Assembly: GCA_036272915.1 (NCBI GenBank)
Contig: DATAXV010000095.1
Span: 1-9,403 of the forward strand
DNA length: 9,403 nucleotides
Reading direction: 5' to 3'
DNA from: DATAXV01 sp036272915
GTDB lineage: Bacteria; Chloroflexota; Dormibacteria; Dormibacterales; Dormibacteraceae
Shown here: positions 1 through 5,330 of the stretch, in pieces
Layout: every line of letters begins with the position of its first letter
How positions within the stretch are numbered: the stretch's first letter is position 1
Made by a program: the position numbers and the translations under genes
The notes under the pieces: generated by a model
The model's input: the letters and a program-made list of their open reading frames with translations, nothing else
The model's database searches: none
What the model was told of the DNA's origin: nothing

Positions 1-297
1 GACCGCCCTTCTCACGGCCTCCGCCAGGTCCACCTCGCCGGGGCGGTGAGGCAGGGCGAGATCATCACCCGATCGATGGATCGCGTCGACGATCCGAAGC
101 GCCTCGCGCGCCTGCCTTCCGATGACGGCGACCGCCCCTTCGACCGTCCCCGCCGGTCCGGCGATGGTGCCGTCCTCGATCTGCGCCGCATAGCCGGCGA
201 TCACACCCAGCGGCTTGCGCAGCCGCCGGACCAGGGAGCGCGCCTCGTCGAGGCCGTCCCCGCCAGCCGGCCCTGGCCGGTTCACCAGGGCCACCAC
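1..297 (-). CDS. Histidine-kinase-like protein, HisKA dimerisation region, partial (runs off left edge), phospho-acceptor His apparently replaced
   Basis: This frame is open from position 420 to the window edge, with a TGA at 423-421 upstream. There is no ATG; the first plausible starts are GTG at 297, 294 and 285. GC-rich third positions become consistent from about there, so I use 297. The product (99 residues visible) starts almost directly with a HisKA-like helix pair: LRKPLGVIAGYAAQIEDG (residues 26-43), then AVAVIGRQAREALRIVDAI, then EVDLAEAVRRAV, matching the usual H-box helix, second helix and linker to the ATPase domain. In a canonical H-box (S-H-E-L-R-x-P-L) the phosphorylated His would fall on residue 24, which is Arg here. 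No sensor domain or membrane segment precedes it. It follows the pyrophosphohydrolase gene on the same strand. It may be a pseudokinase, a decayed kinase, or a related helical protein. The ATPase domain lies outside the window. Confidence 0.5.
   Translation of the reverse strand, partial: MVALVNRPGPAGGDGLDEARSLVRRLRKPLGVIAGYAAQIEDGTIAGPAGTVEGAVAVIGRQAREALRIVDAIHRSGDDLALPHRPGEVDLAEAVRRAV
275..295. repeat. Dispersed 21-bp repeat, copy 1 (hairpin-forming)
   Basis: Twenty of 21 bases match positions 5290-5310 in the same orientation; the single difference is at 290 (G here, C at 5305). The core GGCCGGTTCACCAGG is identical. The copy sits at the start of the kinase-like frame and forms a hairpin with stem CCCTGG/CCAGGG (271-276 with 285-290). 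No function is recognised. Confidence 0.45.
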
Positions 298-437
298 AGC
301 CCCGCGCCCCGCGCCAGCGCGCGGTGCCCGAATTCCTTCCGCCGCGAACGCCTCCCCCGCATGCGCCCAGTCTGGGCTCCTTGCCAGGACAAACCACGGA
401 CAAAGTGAGCCCCCCCGGGATCACCGCGGGAGAAGGT

Positions 438-854
438 TCAGGACACGGCTTCGCCCGAACCCACCGCGGCCAGGCCGCCCGTCTGCTCGCGGAGGATCGG
501 CTCGATCTGCGGCGGCTCGTAGCTGCTGCCCTTGCTCACCTTGCCGTCCCAGCGGCTGCGCTCGCATTCGCCGCTCTTGGTCATGTTGGAGCGGTGGATC
601 TCGCGGAAGATGGGCTCCAGATCGATCCCGTAGGTCACCGCGGTCCCGTAGACCACGTACAGCAGATCAGCAAGTGCGTCCGAGACCTCGACCAGACTCT
701 CCGCGTCGCCTGCATTGCGGAACTCGGCCAGCTCTTCCTCGATCAGGGCCACCCTGATCCGGTGTAGGTCCTCGCCCGGCCATTGAGGCCGCTCGTTGCG
801 GGCGATACCGAAGCGCTCGTGGAACTCGGTCACCATGCGCTGCTCTGCGTTCAT
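438..854 (-). CDS. MazG/PRA-PH-like nucleotide pyrophosphohydrolase (all-alpha NTP-PPase)
   Basis: A 138-residue cytosolic enzyme predicted to hydrolyse a nucleoside triphosphate to the monophosphate and pyrophosphate, probably for nucleotide-pool cleaning; the substrate cannot be read from sequence. Visible family signatures are EELAE (EExxE) followed by EVSD (ExxD) and ALADLLYVVYG, which together carry the Mg-binding acidic residues. Next comes EIHRSNMTK and a C-terminal DGKVSKG..Y.PP.I segment typical of the PRA-PH-like group resembling Deinococcus DR2231. The start is ATG at 854, preceded by AAGGAGG (859-865) four bases upstream. The frame stays open back to 1307, but that extension is low-complexity, Arg-rich sequence without family similarity, so I reject it. 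The gene diverges from the MarR operon and is followed on the same strand by the kinase-like frame. Confidence 0.85.
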   Translation of the reverse strand: MNAEQRMVTEFHERFGIARNERPQWPGEDLHRIRVALIEEELAEFRNAGDAESLVEVSDALADLLYVVYGTAVTYGIDLEPIFREIHRSNMTKSGECERSRWDGKVSKGSSYEPPQIEPILREQTGGLAAVGSGEAVS

Positions 855-990
855 GGTTCCTCCTTGCATGCCGCCGGCCGAGAAGGTGGACGACGCCGGT
901 GGGCGGCGGCAAGTAGCCGTACGTCGTCTCGCGCAAGGGGCGGCCCCGGCCACCTCCAAAGGACCCCGCTGTGCTCGCGATCGCGCTGCC

Positions 991-1031
991 GCGTCGACCA
1001 CCGGAACCACCGCAGCCCCGGTGGTCGACGC
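991..1031. repeat. Perfect 14-bp inverted repeat (13-nt loop)
   Basis: The arm at 991-1004 (GCGTCGACCACCGG) is the exact reverse complement of 1018-1031, with a 13-nt loop at 1005-1017. The loop holds a second ACCACCG (1006-1012) that could pair with 1019-1025 instead of the copy at 997-1003. A further hairpin CGCCAG-CT-CTGGCG (1029-1042) shares the last three bases of the right arm, so the two structures are partly exclusive. No T-run follows on either strand, so it is not a standard intrinsic terminator. It could be a protein-binding site or a structured leader. Confidence 0.7.
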
Positions 1032-1086
1032 CAGCTCTGGCGCCTCAGCCTGCACCCCAAAACTATGACAGAGAAACGCGGGGATG

Positions 1087-1105
1087 GCCAGCGTTAGGGG
1101 CTGGC
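1087..1105. repeat. Short hairpin GCCAGC/GCTGGC
   Basis: Perfect 6-bp arms at 1087-1092 and 1100-1105 enclose a 7-nt loop. The CTGGCG motif recurs at 1037-1042, 1101-1106 and 1112-1117, each complementary to CGCCAG at 1029-1034, so the stretch has several alternative pairings. Confidence 0.4.
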
Positions 1106-1185
1106 GTAGGCCTGGCGAAAGATCCCCCAAGGAGGGCCGGGACGGCCCCCTCGCCGGGCCTCCGTCCCGCCCCCTCCGAAGCCCC

Positions 1186-1199
1186 CGACGGCGCCGTCG
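1186..1199. promoter_or_regulatory. 14-bp perfect palindrome upstream of marR (possible operator)
   Basis: CGACGGCGCCGTCG is fully self-complementary and overlaps a second palindrome, CCGTCGACGG (1194-1203). It lies about 80 bp before the marR start codon. Short GC palindromes are common in such DNA, so a regulatory role is only a suggestion. Confidence 0.3.
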
Positions 1200-1242
1200 A
1201 CGGGCCCGTTCACGACGCGGGCGGAACATTCGACGACACCGG

Positions 1243-1278
1243 AGTGTTGTACTGAGGGAAATATTGAAGTGATTCACT
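1243..1278 (+). promoter_or_regulatory. Candidate MarR operator: two related 11-bp sites before the marR start
   Basis: AGTGATTCACT (1268-1278) is a palindrome with 5-bp arms that directly abuts the ATG at 1279. A related 11-mer, AGTGTTGTACT, lies at 1243-1253, 25 bp upstream; the two agree at 8 of 11 positions. They flank the only AT-rich patch of the intergenic region. MarR proteins typically bind palindromes overlapping their own promoter, so autoregulation is a reasonable inference. The downstream site overlaps the weak ribosome-binding sequence GAAGTGA (1266-1272). Confidence 0.4.
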
Positions 1279-1842
1279 ATGAACGACTCCTCTAAGACCC
1301 CCGACATCGAACGCGACGAGGAGGGCAGGCTCTACGACCGCACCGTCCGTGGCCACCTGGCCGGTGTGCTCGGTCCGGAGCAGGCGCGGCGCCTCGAGCT
1401 CTACCCGGCCGTGCGCTGGCTGGTCCATTCGATGAACCAGGCGATGCGGCAGTGGCAGGAGCTGGAGGGCCTGAGCGAGGGGCGGATGCAGCTGCTGACG
1501 CGGCTCCGGTCTCGCAACCAGTGCCCGCTCGGCGAGCTCGCGCACGACCTGCACGTCAGCCCCCGCAACATCACCGGCCTGGTCGATCACCTGGAGCGGG
1601 ACGGCCTCGTCGAGCGGGTGCCCGACGCGCACGACCGGCGGTCGGTCCAGGCCCGCCTGACCGAGCGCGGCGAGGAGATGGCGGACCGCATCTGGCGCCG
1701 GACGCTGGAGGTCGGCCTCACCTGGTTCGAGGGCATGGGGCAGGAGGAGCTGGATCAGGCGCGCGACCTCTGCCTGCGGCTGATCCGGAACGTCGAAGCG
1801 AGCCGCGGGCAGGCGGCGGCGGAACAAAGGAGTGACGGGTGA
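1279..1842 (+). CDS. MarR-family transcriptional regulator
   Basis: A 187-residue winged-helix DNA-binding protein, probably the dimeric local regulator of the exporter operon it heads. The DNA-binding core spans about residues 65-131. It includes a helix with CPLGELAHDL (82-91), the recognition helix SPRNITGLVDHLERDG (94-109), and a wing with DAHDRRS (116-122), the D-x-R-R wing signature of MarR proteins. Residues 40-63 and 132-175 form the flanking dimerisation helices. An acidic, probably disordered tail of about 25 residues precedes the fold, slightly longer than typical. The start is ATG at 1279; the ribosome site is weak and overlaps a palindrome. Its stop (1840-1842) overlaps the GTG start of the exporter by 4 nt, so the two are translationally coupled. 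The inducing ligand cannot be inferred. Confidence 0.9.
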   Translation: MNDSSKTPDIERDEEGRLYDRTVRGHLAGVLGPEQARRLELYPAVRWLVHSMNQAMRQWQELEGLSEGRMQLLTRLRSRNQCPLGELAHDLHVSPRNITGLVDHLERDGLVERVPDAHDRRSVQARLTERGEEMADRIWRRTLEVGLTWFEGMGQEELDQARDLCLRLIRNVEASRGQAAAEQRSDG

Positions 1843-3884
1843 CGAACATGGAGATGGGGACGGGGCGCAAGGCCCTGGCCACCGCCGGGGTGCTGATGGC
1901 ACTGTTCCTGGCGGCTCTCGACAGCACGATCGTGGGGACGGCGATGCCCCGCATCATCGCCGACCTCAACGGCCTCAGCGACTACGCCTGGGTCACGACC
2001 GCCTACCTCGTCACCTCCACGGTGATGGTGCCGATCGCGGGCAAGCTCGGCGACATGTTCGGCCGCAAGCCCTTCCTGCTCATCGGCATGGCCGGCTTCA
2101 TGGCCGCGTCCTGGCTCTCCGGCCTCTCCCAGACCATGGTCGAGCTGGTCCTCTTCCGTGGCGTCCAGGGACTCTTCGGCGGCGTGCTCTTCGCCACCGT
2201 CTTCACCGTCCTCGCCGACCTGTACACCGTCGAGCAGCGGACCCGGATGCAGGGCGTCTTCAGCAGTGTCTTCGGGCTGGCCTCGATCATCGGCCCCGCC
2301 CTGGGCGGCTACCTGACCGACAACTGGGGCTGGCGCTGGGTCTTCTACGTGAACATCCCGGCCGGTGTGGTCGGGCTGATCCTGGTCATCGCCTTCCTTC
2401 CCTACGTCCGCTCCCGGACCAGCTGGAGAGAGATCGACTTCATCGGCGCGGCCACGCTGACGGCGGGCCTGGTCCCGCTGCTGCTCGGCCTCTCCCTCAC
2501 CGACAACCACGCCTGGACCTCGCCGCTGGTGCTGGGCATGTTCGTCCTGGCCGCGGTCATGATCGCCGCCTTCCTGTTCACCGAGCGGCGGGCGCGCAAC
2601 CCGATCGTCGCCCTCGACCTCTTCCGCCACAACCAGTTCGCGGTCTCGGTGGTCGTCGGCTTCTTCTCGGCCGTGGGCATGTTCGGCGCGGTGAGCTTCA
2701 TCCCCCTCACCCTGCAGGGCGTGCTCGGCGAGAGCGCTGCCAACTCGGGGACGCTGATCACGCCCATGATCCTGAGCATGGTCGTGGTCTCGACCCTGGC
2801 CAGCCAGGTCATGATCCGGATGAAGCGGTACCGCTTCCTCGGCACCATCGGCGTGGCGGCGATGATGGTCGGGCTCTGGCAGCTGTCGCTGGTCACCATC
2901 GGGACCAGCCAGCTCACCGCGACGCTCGACATCATCCTGATCGGGGCCGGCCTCGGTCTGACCTTCCCCATGGCCATGGCCGTGGTCCAGGCGGCCCTGC
3001 CCCGCCACATGGTCGGAGTGGCCACCGCCCAGATCCAGTTCTGGCGCAACCTCGGCGGCACCGTCGCCGTCGCCGTCCTCGGCTCGGTGCTGACCGCCCG
3101 GCTCGGCCCCTCCGTCGGCGCCCAGATCGCCGCTCTCCACCTTCCGCCCCGGTACGCCCACCTGGCCGCCGGTGCCGGTGCCGGCAGCGCCCAGTCGGCG
3201 CTCAACGCCGCCCAGCTGGCCCGGGAGCGGGCGGCGCTCCCGGCTGCCGCGCGCCCCGTCTTCGACGAGGTCGTCCACGCCGTGAAGCTGGGCCTCGCCG
3301 GCGCCATGCACGACGTCTTCCTGATCGCCGCAGCACTCCTCGTCGTCGCCCTCGTCGTCAGCTTCTTCCTCAGGGAGGTGCCGCTGCGAAGCGGCGCCCG
3401 GACGGCCACCGTCGAGGTCGTCGAGGAGCCCGCGCCGAGGGAGCTGCCCCGGGTGCGGCGCGGCCAGATCGTCGTCCGGACCGTTCTCGGCGCGGCGGCC
3501 TCAATGCTCGCCCTCTCGGTCGGGGTCTGGCTCCTGATCAGCCCCTGGGCGCTGAGCGGCGCCGGCGGCGGTGGCCTGAGCGGCGGCGAATGGGCCCTGG
3601 TCGGCACCGGCGCCGGCCTGCTCCTCATCGCCCTCGCCGGTGCCGTGGTGACGGCGGTCACCGCCCTCGCCGACCTGCGCGAGGCGGGGCTGGTGGCGGT
3701 CAGGACGCGAAGGGCGGTCGAGCCTCCGGTCGTGGAGGCCGTGGAGGCGGAGCCCGAGCCGGGCCCCGCCCCGGACAGCCGCGAGCTGGTCGGCCAGCTG
3801 GCCCGCATGCTCGCCGACGAGCTGACCCGGATCGAGGCCGAGGGCCCTGAGCCCGCCGCCGAGGTCGAGGAGGTGGCCCGATGA
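1839..3884 (+). CDS. DHA2-type (EmrB/QacA-like) MFS exporter with C-terminal SPW-like two-helix module
   Basis: A 681-residue inner-membrane antiporter, predicted to export drugs or other small molecules using the proton gradient. The first ~510 residues have 14 predicted helices and family motifs: LDSTIVGTAMPRI (motif D1), GKLGDMFGRKP (motif A), LFRGVQG (motif B) and GPALGGYL (motif C). A loop of about 65 residues lies between helices 13 and 14. After helix 14 (VFLIAAALLVVALVVSFFL) the protein continues unusually with two more hydrophobic helices. The first contains VGVWLLISPWAL, with Ser-Pro-Trp at 568-570, as in SPW-repeat membrane proteins; an acidic cytosolic tail (about 625-681) follows. 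The start is GTG at 1839, six bases after AAAGGAG (1826-1832), overlapping the marR stop as GTGA. The stop overlaps the next gene as ATGA. The core assignment is firm; the substrate is unknown. Confidence 0.92.
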   Translation: MTNMEMGTGRKALATAGVLMALFLAALDSTIVGTAMPRIIADLNGLSDYAWVTTAYLVTSTVMVPIAGKLGDMFGRKPFLLIGMAGFMAASWLSGLSQTMVELVLFRGVQGLFGGVLFATVFTVLADLYTVEQRTRMQGVFSSVFGLASIIGPALGGYLTDNWGWRWVFYVNIPAGVVGLILVIAFLPYVRSRTSWREIDFIGAATLTAGLVPLLLGLSLTDNHAWTSPLVLGMFVLAAVMIAAFLFTERRARNPIVALDLFRHNQFAVSVVVGFFSAVGMFGAVSFIPLTLQGVLGESAANSGTLITPMILSMVVVSTLASQVMIRMKRYRFLGTIGVAAMMVGLWQLSLVTIGTSQLTATLDIILIGAGLGLTFPMAMAVVQAALPRHMVGVATAQIQFWRNLGGTVAVAVLGSVLTARLGPSVGAQIAALHLPPRYAHLAAGAGAGSAQSALNAAQLARERAALPAAARPVFDEVVHAVKLGLAGAMHDVFLIAAALLVVALVVSFFLREVPLRSGARTATVEVVEEPAPRELPRVRRGQIVVRTVLGAAASMLALSVGVWLLISPWALSGAGGGGLSGGEWALVGTGAGLLLIALAGAVVTAVTALADLREAGLVAVRTRRAVEPPVVEAVEAEPEPGPAPDSRELVGQLARMLADELTRIEAEGPEPAAEVEEVAR

Positions 3885-4138
3885 TCGCTGTCCGGCGCAG
3901 CCTCCTCCTCATCGTCCTCGCCGGCCTCGGTACTCTGGCCGGCATCTGGATCGCCATCTCGCCCTGGGCGCTGGGATTGACCCGGGTCGGCGCCGGATGG
4001 TCGGCGCTCACCTCGGGATCCTTCTGGTCCGGCGTCGTGCTCGCCGCGGGCAGCCTGACCTGCCTGGCCGCGCTCTCGACGACCGCGGTCCGGACCGCCC
4101 TCCGGCTGGCGCCCCCATCCGAGGACGCCGCCGAATGA
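3881..4138 (+). CDS. Small SPW-motif membrane protein (85 aa), related to the exporter's C-terminal module
   Basis: Two predicted transmembrane helices: RRSLLLIVLAGLGTLAGIWI running into AISPWAL (Ser-Pro-Trp at 27-29), then FWSGVVLAAGSLTCLAAL. Order, spacing and the motif (GIWIAISPWAL here, GVWLLISPWAL in the exporter) match residues about 550-615 of the upstream gene, so the two are probably paralogous modules. The SPW family is a known two-helix membrane repeat of unknown function. ATG at 3881 overlaps the exporter stop by 4 nt, with GAGGAGG (3867-3873) seven bases upstream, an excellent coupled start. Being fused once and free once, the module may assemble with the exporter; that is inference. 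Confidence 0.8.
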   Translation: MIAVRRSLLLIVLAGLGTLAGIWIAISPWALGLTRVGAGWSALTSGSFWSGVVLAAGSLTCLAALSTTAVRTALRLAPPSEDAAE

Positions 4139-4169
4139 CGCGCGGGGCTGGGTGGCCGGGGTGGGGGCG

Positions 4170-5264
4170 ATGAAGGTCGCCCTCCTCACCCCCTTCACCT
4201 ACCCCGTCCTCGATCCCTGCATCGGCGGCACCGGCGTCTTCTGCCAACGGATGGCGGCGGGCCTGATCGAGCACGGCGTCGACGTCTGCTGCTACGCCTG
4301 CGAGGGCTCGTCCATCCCCGGCGTCGACATCCGCACCTTCGGCGTGAGGCCGGATGAGATCACGTTCCGGCGTCCGATGGAGGAGCTGGACCCGGGCGAG
4401 GTGGCGGCGATCAGGGAGCGGGAGACGGCCATCTTCCAGCAGTGCCTGGACGACGCCATGGCCGATCCCGACGTCGAGCTGGTGCACAACAGCTCCTTCT
4501 CGGTGGTGCCGATCCAGGCCTCGGGAAGGCTGCCCAAGCCCCTCGTCCACACCCTGCACGTCCCGCCCGCCGGCGACGTCACCGAGGTCACCGAGGTCCT
4601 CGCCGGAGGCGTCGCCGAACAGCTCCACGTGGTCGCCGTATCCGAGTCGCAGGCCCGGCTATGGCGGCCCTTTCATCCCCAGATCCGGGTCATCCCCAAC
4701 AGCCTCGACACCCGCCAGCTTCCCGAGTGCCGCGCTCACGACGGCAGCCTCGCCTTCGTCGGCCGGATCCATCCCAGCAAGGGCGTGGTCGACGCGATCC
4801 AGGTGGCGGTCCGCCTGGACCGGCCCCTGCACCTCTACGGGGGGATCCCGCCGACCGGGCAGAGCTACCACTCCGAGGAGGTGGAGCCGCTGCTCCGCCG
4901 GCACCCGAACGTGGTCATGCACGGGCTCGTCGACCAGCGCACCCTCTTCGCCGAGCTCGCCCGGGCCCAGGCCCTGCTCGTACCCAGCAAGTGGGAGGAG
5001 CCCTTCGGCTATGTCAACGCCGAGGCGATGGCCCTGGGCGTTCCCGTCGTCACCTACGATCGCGGCGCGGCGCGGGAGCTGGTCCCCGAAGGACTGGGCG
5101 GCCACATCGTCGCGCCCGACGACCTCGACGCGCTGACGGCCGCAGCGGCCGGGACGGAGGGGTTCGACCGCGCCGCCTGCTGCGCCTACGCGCGGGAGCG
5201 GTTCGACGCCGAGCGCTCGACCCTGGCCTACCTCGACCTCTACCGCGAGGCGCTCGGCCGCTGA
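4170..5264 (+). CDS. GT4-type glycosyltransferase (GT-B fold)
   Basis: A 364-residue retaining glycosyltransferase of the GT4 type, predicted to transfer a sugar from a nucleotide-sugar donor; the acceptor is unknown. The N-terminal half starts with MKVALLTPFTYP and the Gly loop GGTGVF (19-24), followed by HTLHVPP and VAVSESQA. The C-terminal donor-binding half has VGRIHPSKG (197-205; R199 and K204 at the phosphate-binding positions). It also has the hallmark E-x7-E motif, E277-PFGYVNA-E285, followed by EAMALGVPVVTYDRG. No signal peptide or membrane span is seen. I chose ATG at 4170 because similarity begins exactly there; an in-frame GTG at 4152 would add six residues (AGVGA type) with no better ribosome site. 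It lies 31 bp after the SPW gene, same strand, so it probably belongs to the operon. Confidence 0.88.
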   Translation: MKVALLTPFTYPVLDPCIGGTGVFCQRMAAGLIEHGVDVCCYACEGSSIPGVDIRTFGVRPDEITFRRPMEELDPGEVAAIRERETAIFQQCLDDAMADPDVELVHNSSFSVVPIQASGRLPKPLVHTLHVPPAGDVTEVTEVLAGGVAEQLHVVAVSESQARLWRPFHPQIRVIPNSLDTRQLPECRAHDGSLAFVGRIHPSKGVVDAIQVAVRLDRPLHLYGGIPPTGQSYHSEEVEPLLRRHPNVVMHGLVDQRTLFAELARAQALLVPSKWEEPFGYVNAEAMALGVPVVTYDRGAARELVPEGLGGHIVAPDDLDALTAAAAGTEGFDRAACCAYARERFDAERSTLAYLDLYREALGR

Positions 5265-5288
5265 GGCGTCGCCCGCCGAGGTCGATCC

Positions 5289-5307
5289 GGGCCGGTTCAC
5301 CAGGCCC
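5289..5307. terminator. Hairpin between convergent genes (possible GC-rich terminator)
   Basis: Between the glycosyltransferase (plus, ends 5264) and the helicase (minus, ends 5331), GGGCCGG pairs with CCAGGCCC around a TTCA loop, with one bulged A. There is no T-run on either side, so this would be a non-canonical bidirectional terminator at best. The same sequence is the second copy of the dispersed 21-bp repeat. Confidence 0.35.
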
Positions 5308-5310
5308 ACC
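5290..5310. repeat. Dispersed 21-bp repeat, copy 2
   Basis: It matches 275-295 at 20 of 21 bases. It lies in the convergent intergenic gap and forms most of the hairpin there. Confidence 0.45.
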
Positions 5311-5330
5311 GACGCGGTTCGGTCCCGCGC

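Larger units (their letters stand above)
855..1278. other. Divergent intergenic region, 424 bp, rich in inverted repeats
   Basis: This region separates the pyrophosphohydrolase (minus) from marR (plus) and must hold the promoters of both. Open frames crossing it look like high-GC shadows: Arg/Pro/Ala-rich, without a recognisable family or a good ribosome site. The 960-1120 part is dense in complementary segments and 1180-1203 has overlapping palindromes. The only AT-rich patch is about 1243-1278, next to the marR start. I could not assign convincing -35/-10 boxes. Confidence 0.6.

Noticed and set aside
977..984. GCGATCGC octamer (HIP1-like) inside the palindrome CGCGATCGCG
   Set aside because: HIP1 is characteristic of cyanobacteria as a highly repeated element; a single copy in GC-rich DNA is expected by chance.
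971..1255. Small plus-strand open frames in the divergent intergenic region
   Set aside because: No ribosome sites, biased composition, and the sequence is better explained by inverted repeats and regulatory DNA.
1229..1267. Possible sigma-70 promoter boxes (TTGTAC, AATATT) before marR
   Set aside because: No -35/-10 pair with 16-18 bp spacing and acceptable matches could be made.
855..1307. N-terminal extension of the pyrophosphohydrolase frame back to 1307
   Set aside because: It overlaps the marR start, is Arg/Pro/Ala-rich without similarity, and the ATG at 854 has an excellent AAGGAGG site where family similarity begins.
1755..3311. 518-codon minus-strand open frame opposite the exporter
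   Set aside because: Composition dominated by Asp, His, Gly, Glu and Arg, as expected for an antisense shadow of a GC-rich membrane-protein gene; no family similarity.
4152..4169. Upstream GTG start for the glycosyltransferase
   Set aside because: It adds only six residues that do not fit the family N-terminus; the ATG at 4170 begins the conserved first beta strand.
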